From positions 1-32,738 of the forward strand of contig WFVN01000138.1 in assembly GCA_015491615.1 (NCBI GenBank): a stretch of 32,738 nucleotides of DNA, read 5' to 3'. The DNA is from Gammaproteobacteria bacterium. GTDB lineage: Bacteria; Pseudomonadota; Gammaproteobacteria; S012-40. The translations under genes were made by a program, and so were the position numbers. Shown in pieces: positions 7,815-16,326 of this stretch. The number at the start of each line of letters is the position of its first letter. Position 1 is the first letter of the stretch. The notes below the pieces were generated by a model, which searched no databases, was not told where the DNA came from, and saw only the letters and a list, made by a program, of their open reading frames with translations.

Positions 7815-9472
7815 ACGTGCGCGCCTGGTTCAAGAGCGGTTCCCCTTGGGTATGGCTCAACGCCGCCGCGGTGAGCGCCAGCATTCTCATGGTAGTGGGC
7901 CTGCTCGCCCTCATCGCCGCCCGCGGCCTGGGCCATTTCTGGCCGCACCCGGTGGTCGCCTTCACCTATCACGAAGGACCGGATCAGAGCCGCCGTATCA
8001 TCGGCGAGATCCAGGACGACGAAGAACTACCCGCTTCGCGCTTGCGCGAAGCCGGATATTGGCTCCCCGACGGCACCGGCGAGCGCATCACCCGTTACCT
8101 GGTCAAGGTAGGCAACCGGGACGTGTACGGGGCCGACTTCTTCTCCGCCGCCTCCAGCAACATGGGTCCCTGGGAATACCCCCGCGGCATCTTCGTGGCG
8201 GAACGCTGGGAGTGGGGCAACTTCTACGGCTTCCTGCGGCAAGTGAAAGAGGCCGGGCACGTAGTGGCCGAAGGCGACGGGGCCTGGACCGTCCTCCAAG
8301 AACGTCTGAGCCGGGTGCGTGAACTGCATGACGCCATCCGCCGCCTGGAAAAGGACGAGATCGGCGCCATCAACTACCGCATGGAGCGCCTGCGCCTGAA
8401 AGAGCGGGGTTACGAGCTGGACGGCGAGCTCACCCCGGCGCGCAAGGCCGAGATCGAGATGGAACGGGCCCGTCTGCAACGGGAATACGAAACCGTCCAG
8501 GCGCGCCTCCAAACGCTCTATCGGGACATCCGGCGGGACAGCTTCACCGCCGAGGTGATGACCGGACAAGTGGTGGAGATTCCCCTCGCTACGGTGGTAC
8601 GCGCCTATCGCCCCAACGCCATGGGTCCGTTCGAGAAGGTCGGCCACTACCTGGCCAAGCTGTGGGAGTTCGTCTCCGAAGAACCACGTGAGGCGAATAC
8701 CGAGGGCGGCGTCTTCCCGGCCATCTTCGGCACCGTGATGATGGTCCTCATCATGAGCGTGTTCGTCACCCCCATGGGCATCGTCGCCGCCGTCTACCTG
8801 CGCGAATACGCCAAACAAGGGCCCCTGACACGCGTCATCCGCATCTCCGTCAACAATCTCGCCGGTGTGCCCTCCATCGTCTATGGCGTCTTCGGCCTGG
8901 GCTTCTTCGTCTATTTCCTGGGCGGCAACATCGACCGCCTGTTCTTCCCCGAGGCCCTGCCCTCACCCACTTTCGGCACCCCCGGCATCCTCTGGGCCTC
9001 CCTCACCCTGGCCCTGCTCACCCTGCCGGTGGTCATCGTCTCCACCGAGGAGGGTCTTTCGCGCATCCCCAAATCCCTACGCGAAGGGAGCCTGGCCCTG
9101 GGGGCGACCAAGGCGGAGACCCTCTGGCGGGTGGTTCTGCCCATGGCCAGCCCCGCACTCATGACCGGCCTCATCCTCGCGGTGGCGCGCGCCGCCGGCG
9201 AGGTGGCGCCGTTGATGTTGGTGGGGGTGGTGAAACTGGCCCCCGCCCTGCCCCTGGACGGCAACTTCCCCTTCCTGCACCTGGAGCGTAAATTCATGCA
9301 CCTGGGTTTCCATATCTACGACGTCGGTTTCCAGAGCCCCAACGTGGAAGCAGCACGTCCCCTGGTGTACGCCACCGCCCTGCTCCTGGTGCTGGTGATC
9401 GTGGTCCTGAACCTCACCGCCATCCAGATCCGCAACCGTCTGCGCGAGAAATACCGCTCCTTGGAAACTTGA
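7811..9472 (+). CDS. pstA: Phosphate ABC transporter permease PstA, long form
   Basis: The partner permease of PstC, 553 residues against roughly 300 in E. coli. A first transmembrane helix (about 20-42) is followed by a ~240-residue periplasmic insertion. That insertion includes a charged helical stretch (about residues 160-240, rich in Arg/Glu with heptad-like spacing) that could form a coiled coil. The permease core then follows, with VNNLAGVPSIVYG, the EAA loop SLREGSLALGATKAETL and ARAAGEVAPLMLVG, all characteristic of PstA. Translation is coupled to pstC through an ATGA overlap, and pstB starts two bases after the stop. The matched extensions of PstC and PstA suggest that their periplasmic parts interact. 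Confidence 0.93.
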   Translation: MNVRAWFKSGSPWVWLNAAAVSASILMVVGLLALIAARGLGHFWPHPVVAFTYHEGPDQSRRIIGEIQDDEELPASRLREAGYWLPDGTGERITRYLVKVGNRDVYGADFFSAASSNMGPWEYPRGIFVAERWEWGNFYGFLRQVKEAGHVVAEGDGAWTVLQERLSRVRELHDAIRRLEKDEIGAINYRMERLRLKERGYELDGELTPARKAEIEMERARLQREYETVQARLQTLYRDIRRDSFTAEVMTGQVVEIPLATVVRAYRPNAMGPFEKVGHYLAKLWEFVSEEPREANTEGGVFPAIFGTVMMVLIMSVFVTPMGIVAAVYLREYAKQGPLTRVIRISVNNLAGVPSIVYGVFGLGFFVYFLGGNIDRLFFPEALPSPTFGTPGILWASLTLALLTLPVVIVSTEEGLSRIPKSLREGSLALGATKAETLWRVVLPMASPALMTGLILAVARAAGEVAPLMLVGVVKLAPALPLDGNFPFLHLERKFMHLGFHIYDVGFQSPNVEAARPLVYATALLLVLVIVVLNLTAIQIRNRLREKYRSLET

Positions 9473-9474
9473 AG

Positions 9475-10335
9475 ATGAATGACGAGACCGCGAACAAACC
9501 GACCCTGGACCGACCGGCCACCCACGCCATCGACATCGCCAACCTGCAGCGCGGCGGCGAACGCATGGACCTGGCCCAGGAGGACATCGCCCTCAAGGTG
9601 GAGAACCTGCGCCTGTGGTACGGGGAGAAACAGGCCCTCAAGGGCATCGACATGGACATCCCCCGCACCCGGGTGACCGCCTTCATCGGCCCCTCCGGTT
9701 GCGGCAAGTCCACCCTCCTGCGTTGCTTCAACCGCATGAACGATCTGGTGGACAACGTGCGCATCGAGGGCCGCATCCTCCTCGACGACCGGGACATCTA
9801 CGACCCCGCCCTGGACGTGGCCGAACTCAGAAGACGGGTGGGAATGGTGTTCCAGAAGCCCAACCCATTCCCCAAGTCCATATACGAGAACGTGGCCTAC
9901 GGCCTGCGTATCCAGGGCATCAACGACCGCCGCATCCTCGACGAGGTGGTGGAGAAGTCCCTACGCCGCGCCGCCCTCTGGGACGAGGTGAAAGACCGCC
10001 TGCAGGACAACGCCTTGGGCCTCTCCGGCGGTCAGCAGCAGCGCCTGGTCATCGCCCGCGCGGTCGCGGTGGAGCCGGAGGTGCTGCTCCTGGACGAACC
10101 CGCCTCCGCCCTCGACCCCATCTCCACTCTCAAGATCGAGGAGCTCATCTACGAGCTCAAGTCCAACTACACCATCGTCATCGTCACCCACAACATGCAA
10201 CAGGCGGCGCGCGTCTCCGACTACACCGCTTTCATGTACATGGGCGAGCTCATCGAGTTCGGCGACACCGACGGGTTGTTCACCAATCCCAAGAAGAAAC
10301 AGACCGAAGACTACATCACCGGCCGTTACGGCTGA
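9475..10335 (+). CDS. pstB: Phosphate ABC transporter ATP-binding protein PstB
   Basis: ATPase that powers phosphate uptake through PstCA; 286 residues, cytoplasmic and membrane-associated. Visible motifs are Walker A GPSGCGKST (72-80), the Q-loop glutamine at 127 in VFQKPNPFPKS, signature LSGGQQQR (183-190), Walker B VLLLDEP (203-209) and the switch histidine 239 in VTHN. The EKQALKGIDMDI region and the C-terminal DYITGRYG are typical of PstB. The ATG at 9475 is chosen over the TTG at 9469 that overlaps the pstA stop. A ~35-residue N-terminal extension precedes the usual PstB start, and an internal ATG at 9565 would give the canonical shorter form. Confidence 0.96.
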   Translation: MNDETANKPTLDRPATHAIDIANLQRGGERMDLAQEDIALKVENLRLWYGEKQALKGIDMDIPRTRVTAFIGPSGCGKSTLLRCFNRMNDLVDNVRIEGRILLDDRDIYDPALDVAELRRRVGMVFQKPNPFPKSIYENVAYGLRIQGINDRRILDEVVEKSLRRAALWDEVKDRLQDNALGLSGGQQQRLVIARAVAVEPEVLLLDEPASALDPISTLKIEELIYELKSNYTIVIVTHNMQQAARVSDYTAFMYMGELIEFGDTDGLFTNPKKKQTEDYITGRYG

Positions 10336-10394
10336 ACGGCGCACTCCGGGCCACGCCACGGTCCAAGGGAAAGGCCCGCCGCGGAGGAAAGCAC

Positions 10395-11117
10395 ATGGAC
10401 ATCGACAAAGAACGACTCACCCACCACATCTCGCGTCAGTTCAACGCCGAGCTGGAGGACCTGCGCAACCGCGTCCTCACCATGGGAGGCTTGGTGGAAC
10501 AGCAGATCACCGACGCCGTACGCGCCCTGGTAGAAGGGAACACGGAATTGGCCGAGGCGGTCATCCCCCGCGATCACCAAGTGAACGCCCTGGAGGTAGC
10601 CATCGACGAGGAGTGTACCCACGTCATCGCCCGCCGCCAGCCGGCCGCCTCCGACCTGCGCCTCATCATCGCCGTCATCAAGACCATCACCGATCTGGAG
10701 CGCATGGGCGACGAGGCCGAGCGCATCGCCCGCATGGCCATCCACCTGGCCAGTCTGGAGCGCCCCCGCAGCCAATACCTGGAGATCCAGAACCTGGGCG
10801 ATCACGTGCGTCAGCTCACCCACGACGCCCTCGACGCCTTCGCCCGCATGGACGCCGAGGCCGCCGCCCATGTCGCCCAGCGGGACACCAAAGTAGACCT
10901 CGAATACGAAGGCATCATCCGCCAGTCGGTCACTCACATGATGGAGGACCCGCGCTCCATCGCCCGCATCCTCGACGTGATGTGGTCGGCGCGTGCCCTG
11001 GAACGCATCGGCGACCACGCCCGCAACATCTGCGAATACGTCATCTACCTGGTGAAGGGTAAGGACGTGCGCCACACCAGCCTGGAACAACTGGAAAAGA
11101 CCGCGCGCGGCGAGTGA
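10395..11117 (+). CDS. phoU: Phosphate signalling regulator PhoU
   Basis: A 240-residue all-helical protein that links PstSCAB transport state to the PhoR/PhoB two-component system and prevents runaway phosphate import. The two PhoU repeats are visible: LRNRVLTMGGLVEQQI...VIKTITDLERMGDEAERIA (about 25-120) and the second ending in VMWSARALERIGDHARNICEYVIYL (about 195-228). Each contains the metal-binding E/DxxxD-type motifs (LERMGDEAE, LERIGDHAR). GGAGG lies seven bases upstream of the ATG. It closes the pst operon, and the gap to the convergent cupin gene is only five bases. Confidence 0.96.
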   Translation: MDIDKERLTHHISRQFNAELEDLRNRVLTMGGLVEQQITDAVRALVEGNTELAEAVIPRDHQVNALEVAIDEECTHVIARRQPAASDLRLIIAVIKTITDLERMGDEAERIARMAIHLASLERPRSQYLEIQNLGDHVRQLTHDALDAFARMDAEAAAHVAQRDTKVDLEYEGIIRQSVTHMMEDPRSIARILDVMWSARALERIGDHARNICEYVIYLVKGKDVRHTSLEQLEKTARGE

Positions 11118-11122
11118 GCCGA

Positions 11123-11407
11123 TCAGCCGGGAAAATGGTAGTACTTGCGCACCGGGGCGCGGATCTCCCAGATACAGCGCATCCCCGCCGGGAAGGTGAC
11201 CAGGTCGCCCGCCCGCAAAGTCACCGGCGCACCGCCCTCCGGCGTCACCACCACCTCCCCTTCCAACAGGTAGCACACCTCCTCGGCGGCATACTCCCAC
11301 GGAAAGATGCTCACTTCCTTTTCCCACACGGGCCAGGCGGACACGCCCAGCGCCTCCAGGCGTTCCCGCGAGGGCGCCCGTTCGATGACGATCTCTCGCT
11401 CGTTCAC
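11123..11407 (-). CDS. Small cupin-fold protein (DUF861/cupin_3 type)
   Basis: A 94-residue single-domain cupin starting with GTG. The barrel motifs can be read as EEVCYLLEGEVVVTPEGG (cupin motif 1) and GDLVTFPAGMRCIWEI (motif 2), followed by VRKYYHF, which is the usual end of the ureidoglycolate-hydrolase-related cupin_3 group. The canonical motif-1 histidines are absent, with Glu and Cys in their place, as in many members, so metal binding is uncertain. No reaction can be assigned. It starts two bases after the speA stop on the same strand and is almost certainly co-transcribed with speA, which hints at a link with amine metabolism without proving it. Confidence 0.85.
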   Translation of the reverse strand: MNEREIVIERAPSRERLEALGVSAWPVWEKEVSIFPWEYAAEEVCYLLEGEVVVTPEGGAPVTLRAGDLVTFPAGMRCIWEIRAPVRKYYHFPG

Positions 11408-11409
11408 GA

Positions 11410-13302
11410 CTACAGCTCCTCCAGATAGGTATAACCGGACAGACCCGACTCCAACAAGGCCAAGGTCTCGGCGGCCGTCTCCGTCTCCAAGCCTGCTTCC
11501 GCCACCCGCCGGTGGTAATCCTCCATGAGCCGGCGCGGATGGTAGTGGATGTAGCGGAGGATCTCGTCCACCGTGTCTCCCCGTTCCGGCTCCTCCAGAC
11601 GATACCCCTCCTCGGTGAAAGTGAGGTTCACCGAGTGGGTGTCACCGAACAAGTTGTGCAGATCCCCCAGGATTTCCTGATAGGCCCCGACGAGGAAAAA
11701 GCCCAACAGATAAGGCTCACCGGGGCGCAGGGGATGCAGGGGCAGGGTGTGCTCCACCGAGTCGCCTTCCACATAGTCGTCGATGCGCCCGTCGGAGTCG
11801 CAGGTGAGGTCCTGGATCACCCCCCGGCGCGTGGGCGGCTCGTCCAGCCGGTGCAGAGGCACGATGGGGAACACCTGGCGGATGGCCCACACGTCGGGCA
11901 GGGACTGGAACAGGGAGAAGTTGCAGAAATACTTGTCCGCCAACTTTTCCGACAGCTCGTCCCGCAACTCGCGGTGCGCCAAACGGTCGTGGCGCAGCCG
12001 CGACAAGACCTGGCGGCAAATAGCGAAGTACAACGCCTCGGCCATCGCCCGCTGCTCCAGGTCCAACACCCCGTGGCTGAACATGCCCTGCGCCTCCGCC
12101 AACCAATGGGCGGCATCGTGATAGGCCTCCATGGGCGGAGGCGGCGGATCGGCGGCGTAGGTCTCCCACAGGCTGCGGATCACCAAAGGGGCGTCCGCAG
12201 GCGGAGTCGGCGGCTCACGCTCCGGCACCATGCGCTCCACCTCGATGACCCGCGTCACCAACAGGGCGTGGTGGGCGGTCATGGCGCGCCCCGACTCGGT
12301 GATCACATGGGGATGGGGCAGATCGTGCTCGCTGCAGATGGCCCACAGGGCGTGCACCACGTCGCGGGCATACTCCTCCATCGTGTAGTTCATGGAGCAC
12401 TCCGAACGCGAACGGGTGCCTTCGTAGTCCACCCCCAGCCCTCCACCCACGTCGGCGAACTCGATGGGGGCCCCCTGGGCACGCAACTGGGCGTAGAAAC
12501 GGGCAAACTCGTCCATGCCCTTCTGGATGTCGCGGATATTGGCGATCTGCGACCCAAGATGGCAGTGCACCAGGCGCAGGCAATCCAAGGCCTCCGCCTC
12601 GCGCAGACGGGCCACCGCCTCAATCACCTGGGCGGCGGAGAGGCCGAACTTGGACTTTTCCCCCCCGGTGTTCTGCCACTTGCCCTTGCCGATGGAGGCC
12701 AAGCGCACGCGCAAACCCAACAGGGGCCGCACCCCCAGGGCGCGGGCCTCCTCCAGCACCAGGTCCAACTCGGAGGATTTTTCCAGAACGATGAACACGC
12801 GCAGCCCCAGGCGCAGACCGATGAGGGCGAGGCGAATGTACTCGCGGTCCTTGTAGCCGTTGCAGATCACCACCCCACCAGGGCGTGAACGGGCCAGCGC
12901 CACCATCAGCTCCGGCTTGCTGCCGGCCTCCAGGCCCACCGCCCCCGAATCGGTGGCGAGAATATGCTCCACCACCGTGCACTGCTGGTTCACCTTGATG
13001 GGATAGACGGCGGTGTAACCGCCTTCGTAGCCTTCGCCCGCCATGGCCCGGGCGAAGGCCTGGTGCAGGCGCCGCACCCGGTCGTGGAGAATGTCGCTGA
13101 CGCGGATCAACAGCGGCAGATCCAGCCCCTGGGCCCTGGCCTCCTCTACCACCGTCTCCAGGTCCACGGAACGGACACTGTCCGCCGATGGACGCACCCG
13201 CAGGCGACCGTCCATACCGACGAAGAAATAGCCATCGCCCCAATGGGGCATGTTGTAGGTCGCCTCGGCCCGTTTCGGGTCCCAGGGACGCGCCTTTTCC
13301 AT
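11410..13302 (-). CDS. speA: Biosynthetic arginine decarboxylase
   Basis: PLP-dependent enzyme converting arginine to agmatine and CO2, the first step of the agmatine route to putrescine and spermidine. It is 630 residues, the usual SpeA length. The PLP lysine is Lys103 in YPIKVNQQ; other family blocks include FGLSAAQVIEA, HCHLGSQI, DVGGGLGVDYEGT, ITESGRAMTAHHA and the active-site LTCDSDGRID. The ATG at 13300-13302 is chosen because the family starts at this point; the frame stays open 52 codons further, but that part overlaps the divergent speE. Upstream is the 70-bp intergenic region shared with speE; downstream is the cupin gene, two bases away. Confidence 0.96.
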   Translation of the reverse strand: MEKARPWDPKRAEATYNMPHWGDGYFFVGMDGRLRVRPSADSVRSVDLETVVEEARAQGLDLPLLIRVSDILHDRVRRLHQAFARAMAGEGYEGGYTAVYPIKVNQQCTVVEHILATDSGAVGLEAGSKPELMVALARSRPGGVVICNGYKDREYIRLALIGLRLGLRVFIVLEKSSELDLVLEEARALGVRPLLGLRVRLASIGKGKWQNTGGEKSKFGLSAAQVIEAVARLREAEALDCLRLVHCHLGSQIANIRDIQKGMDEFARFYAQLRAQGAPIEFADVGGGLGVDYEGTRSRSECSMNYTMEEYARDVVHALWAICSEHDLPHPHVITESGRAMTAHHALLVTRVIEVERMVPEREPPTPPADAPLVIRSLWETYAADPPPPPMEAYHDAAHWLAEAQGMFSHGVLDLEQRAMAEALYFAICRQVLSRLRHDRLAHRELRDELSEKLADKYFCNFSLFQSLPDVWAIRQVFPIVPLHRLDEPPTRRGVIQDLTCDSDGRIDDYVEGDSVEHTLPLHPLRPGEPYLLGFFLVGAYQEILGDLHNLFGDTHSVNLTFTEEGYRLEEPERGDTVDEILRYIHYHPRRLMEDYHRRVAEAGLETETAAETLALLESGLSGYTYLEEL

Positions 13303-13323
13303 GTCTTGTCGATCACCAGCCGC

Positions 13324-13329
13324 TATAAT
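13324..13329 (+). promoter_or_regulatory. Possible -10 element for speE
   Basis: A perfect TATAAT lies 44 bp before the speE start in the divergent speA-speE spacer. No convincing -35 is seen 16-18 bases upstream, so the promoter may need an activator or the match may be chance. Confidence 0.35.
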
Positions 13330-13372
13330 CGGGCGCCTATTGTATAAGAGCGCAAACAAGGGAGCGACGGCG

Positions 13373-14236
13373 ATGTCCGAGGTCATGTCCGGAGGAAAAT
13401 GGTTCACGGAAGTGTGTGAGGAAGGGGGCAGCGCCTTCTCCCTGCAGATACGCGCCAAGCTGCACGAGGAACAGACCCCCTTCCAGAAGATCGAGATCTA
13501 CGAGACCACCCACTTCGGAAATCTCATGATCATCGACGGCTTCATCATGCTCAGCCAGCGGGACAACTTCCTCTACCACGAGATGATCGCCCACCCGGTG
13601 TTGTTCACCCACCCCGACCCCAAGCGGGTGCTCATCGTCGGCGGGGGAGACTGCGGCACCCTGCGCGAAGTGCTGAAACACCCCGGCGTGGAAAAGGTGG
13701 ACCAGGTAGAGATCGACGAACGGGTCACCCGCCTGGCCGAGCAATTTTTCCCCGAGCTCACCGAGGCCAACGACGACCCGCGCGCCCACCTCCACTTCGA
13801 AGACGGCATTCGCTGGGTGGCCGATGCCGCCTACGGCTACTACGACGTCATCATCATCGACAGCACCGACCCCATCGGTCCCGCCGAGGGCCTGTTCACC
13901 CAGGCTTTCTATAGCGACTGCCGCCGCGCCCTGGGCGAAGGCGGCCTCATCGTCCAGCAGAGCGAATCCCCCCTGCTGCACATGAACATCCTCAAGGACA
14001 TGCACCACGCCATGCGCGGCGCCGGCTTCCTCGACACCGCCACTCTCTTTTTCCCCCAGCCCGTCTATCCCACCGGCTGGTGGACGGTGACTATGGCCTG
14101 CAAGGACAACGTCATCAGTGGCTTTCGCAAACGAGATGCCGACGACCGTCCCTTCACCACCCGCTACTACAATGCCGCCGTCCATCGAGGGGCCCTGGCG
14201 GCGCCGGAGTTCTTTTATCCTCGGATTTTCGAGTGA
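13373..14236 (+). CDS. speE: Spermidine synthase (polyamine aminopropyltransferase)
   Basis: A 287-residue cytoplasmic enzyme that transfers the aminopropyl group of decarboxylated S-adenosylmethionine to putrescine. Family motifs seen are YHEMIAHPVLFTHP, the nucleotide-site VLIVGGGDCGTLREVLKH, VEIDERV (binding acid at the end of strand 2), HFEDG and the catalytic loop IIIDSTDPIGPAEGLF with its aspartates. The ATG at 13373 has AAGGGAG eight bases upstream; an earlier in-frame ATG at 13301 would overlap speA and lacks such a site. Head-to-head arrangement with speA places two steps of polyamine synthesis under one regulatory spacer. Ornithine- or SAM-decarboxylase genes are not in the window. 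Confidence 0.96.
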   Translation: MSEVMSGGKWFTEVCEEGGSAFSLQIRAKLHEEQTPFQKIEIYETTHFGNLMIIDGFIMLSQRDNFLYHEMIAHPVLFTHPDPKRVLIVGGGDCGTLREVLKHPGVEKVDQVEIDERVTRLAEQFFPELTEANDDPRAHLHFEDGIRWVADAAYGYYDVIIIDSTDPIGPAEGLFTQAFYSDCRRALGEGGLIVQQSESPLLHMNILKDMHHAMRGAGFLDTATLFFPQPVYPTGWWTVTMACKDNVISGFRKRDADDRPFTTRYYNAAVHRGALAAPEFFYPRIFE

Positions 14237-14469
14237 GTCACAGAAACCCACACCCGATTTGACCCGGCGGTGGCAAAACCCCGGCGATCCAACATTCCGC
14301 CACCCCGGGAACACCCTCTTCAATGAACGACTTCACCACCGAGGCCTTCATACCCAACCCACCTTTGACGAAACACTCGAAATCCCAGGTCGAGCCACAC
14401 GAAACTTCAGGGACACCCCAGTAGAATTCTCCCGACGACCTCCGCTGCCCGCCTCCCTGACCCCTCCGA

Positions 14470-15972
14470 TCACCCCCCCGTCATAAACTGCACACCGGAG
14501 ACGCACCGATAATTCGGATCGAAAAGATCATAATCTTCTGGAATCGAGGTCTTTTTGACTATACGCGCGATATTGTTCAACAGCTTCTCTGCCGGCACCT
14601 TGTTGACGTTGAAGAGTATGGCGACGTTGATTTCCGTATCGATATTCGTTAAATCAGGGTAAAAATACTTGGATACCCGGGCTCCACCAGGCACTCTCGG
14701 TATGGAGCCGTCTTTGGTGACATAATCGTACGTTACCCTATCTTCCACCTTATCCCAACCCAAAACTCTTCCAAATTCATTTTCCACCATACTCTTGATG
14801 GTCTCGGAATCCAGCAAACGACTTTCTGCAACATACGGCTGTCCCAGGACATCGTTACGCGTATCCAGGGCGCAAAGTATCCTCGCCATGTCATGGGCAT
14901 TGGCGGCCCACCCACCGGTGGCTAGACCAAGCATACTATCGATAGTGGGAGCCGGCGGCATCTTACGTTGGGTCTGGTCTTTCTTTTCATCATAGAAGTA
15001 ACTCGTCGCATCAAGATTCGTGAAGGTGTAGGCATCCACGAGATTTGAAAGTCCCAAGGGAGCGAACACATTATCCTGAATGTAATCGTGGTAGGACTGC
15101 CCACTGCGCTCACTGATGAGAAGGCCCAGCACACCGAAACCATGGTTGGAATAACGACGATTTAAACCTGCCTTGAAGCGGAGGGGGACGGCTCGAAATT
15201 GTTTCCCCTCACTTGTTGTGTACACGTAGGTCCCCGCCAACATGGCCGCATGTAGTTGCGCATAGGAAAGCGGAACATTCGCACCGAGATTCCAATAGTC
15301 GCGTGCTACTTTCGTGTTCCCGCTCCTCAAATAACCAGCCGTATGGGAGAGAACATGCCAGACCCGAATCTGGCTGGCCCACTCCAACATCTTCTCAACA
15401 TTGGCTTGGCTCCCCCCTTGATCCAAATATTGAGGCAAGGAATTCACGTCGAGTTCTTCCTTAGAGTTCAGGAGTCTTTCGGGTGCCTCCACCAAGGCGT
15501 CGAGGTAGATCCCAATGTTGTTCAGCGCCCCATCCGGATTGGACAAGAGCCACGGCTCATCGGAAGAACCCGCTCTGGGCCATATCACTTCTATCTGGCT
15601 GCTGTAGACAGGCTGATCGAGGGAAATATCACCCGACTCGACGAGCTGGAGGACACCGATGGCCGTGACCACTTTGCTGACGCTGCCGATGCGGGTACGG
15701 TGCCATGGCTTCATCGCCTCTTGATTTTCTCTGTCAGCCCAGCCGTACCCCTTCCAGAGCACGAGCCGGCCATTTTTGGTCACCGCCACGGTGGCACCAG
15801 GGATCTCGTTATCCTCCAAGTATTTCAATACCAGAGCGTCGATCTCGGTCCCCAGAAGCGGAGTTTGCTTACCGGAAATAGGCGGAGACGAACCACCACA
15901 GGCACTCAGCAACAGAAATACGGATGCGAAAGTCAGAAGTCTGCCGATGGATCGAAAAGTCTCTCTCTCCAT
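14470..15972 (-). CDS. Lipoprotein serine hydrolase of the beta-lactamase class C/EstB fold
   Basis: A 500-residue exported lipoprotein: the signal peptide ends in lipobox LLSAC with acylated Cys25. The catalytic domain shows SxxK as Ser97-Val-Ser-Lys100 in RIGSVSK and the second motif Tyr274-Ser-Asn in RRYSNHGFG. It also has GYGWADRE and HVLSHTAGY, which are common to beta-lactamase-related esterases, D-aminopeptidases and PBP4*-like proteins. A third KTG-like triad is not clear (KDGSIPRV or PGGARVS could serve). It is therefore an envelope hydrolase of unknown substrate, not evidently a resistance enzyme. The ATG at 15970-15972 is chosen because it starts the lipoprotein signal directly. 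Base composition near 50% G+C contrasts sharply with both neighbours and suggests transfer. Confidence 0.85.
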   Translation of the reverse strand: MERETFRSIGRLLTFASVFLLLSACGGSSPPISGKQTPLLGTEIDALVLKYLEDNEIPGATVAVTKNGRLVLWKGYGWADRENQEAMKPWHRTRIGSVSKVVTAIGVLQLVESGDISLDQPVYSSQIEVIWPRAGSSDEPWLLSNPDGALNNIGIYLDALVEAPERLLNSKEELDVNSLPQYLDQGGSQANVEKMLEWASQIRVWHVLSHTAGYLRSGNTKVARDYWNLGANVPLSYAQLHAAMLAGTYVYTTSEGKQFRAVPLRFKAGLNRRYSNHGFGVLGLLISERSGQSYHDYIQDNVFAPLGLSNLVDAYTFTNLDATSYFYDEKKDQTQRKMPPAPTIDSMLGLATGGWAANAHDMARILCALDTRNDVLGQPYVAESRLLDSETIKSMVENEFGRVLGWDKVEDRVTYDYVTKDGSIPRVPGGARVSKYFYPDLTNIDTEINVAILFNVNKVPAEKLLNNIARIVKKTSIPEDYDLFDPNYRCVSGVQFMTGG

Positions 15973-16024
15973 GTGGAAACCACCCATATCCCAATGCCGA
16001 CCAAAGACTCTAAAAATAGAGATG

Positions 16025-16030
16025 ATTATA
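16025..16030 (-). promoter_or_regulatory. Possible -10 element of the serine hydrolase gene
   Basis: The minus strand reads TATAAT here, 52 bp before the chosen ATG. The hexamer 17 bases upstream (TGTCTA) is a poor -35, and it falls inside the second copy of a 10-bp direct repeat that could bind a regulator. Confidence 0.45.
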
Positions 16031-16055
16031 GACAGCAAATAGAGATATAGACAGC
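16027..16055. repeat. 10-bp direct repeat in the serine hydrolase promoter region
   Basis: TATAGACAGC occurs at 16027-16036 and again at 16046-16055, a period of 19 bases (GCTGTCTATA on the coding strand of the hydrolase). The first copy overlaps the -10 and the second covers the -35 position. That arrangement would suit an operator, though chance cannot be excluded. Confidence 0.5.
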
Positions 16056-16326
16056 CATTTTGTAGAGTCAAACTGTTGTCCGTCGCCGACTCGGCAAGCA
16101 TCGGCCACGAGCGGGATCATGGTCACGTTCCCTAGAGGGTTTTGGGATTCTGACGGGCCAAATCCTGCCTACAACACCATGCTGGAGATATCGATCACTT
16201 TGCCTAGGCCCGCGATTCATCGGGTGGTGAAACGAGAATCTTTCTAGCCCCATAGGCCCAGACTTAGATACATGCCATCGTGTCGCCTCGCGGTCTTCCT
16301 CTCACCTGTGACTTTTGCACCGGAGA

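Larger units (their letters stand above)
15973..16326. other. Intergenic, low-G+C spacer upstream of the serine hydrolase
   Basis: This 354-bp stretch has no supported gene. The part next to the hydrolase is A/T-rich and holds a TATAAT box and a direct repeat (listed separately). The part next to the cytochrome gene rises gradually in G+C. No insertion-sequence ends, tRNA remnants or attachment-like repeats were recognised. Confidence 0.6.

Noticed and set aside
9615..10394. Extension of the phoU frame into pstB
   Set aside because: Low-complexity shadow of pstB; PhoU starts at 10395 with GGAGG upstream and normal family length.
11512..12888. 458-codon open frame opposite speA
   Set aside because: No recognisable domain; SpeA is fully supported on the minus strand.
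14237..14469. Small gene between speE and the serine hydrolase
   Set aside because: Short frames here have no ribosome site or recognisable sequence; the stretch looks like plain intergenic DNA.
14470..16326. Insertion sequence or integrated element around the serine hydrolase
   Set aside because: No transposase, integrase, terminal inverted repeats or target-site duplication could be seen; only composition suggests transfer.
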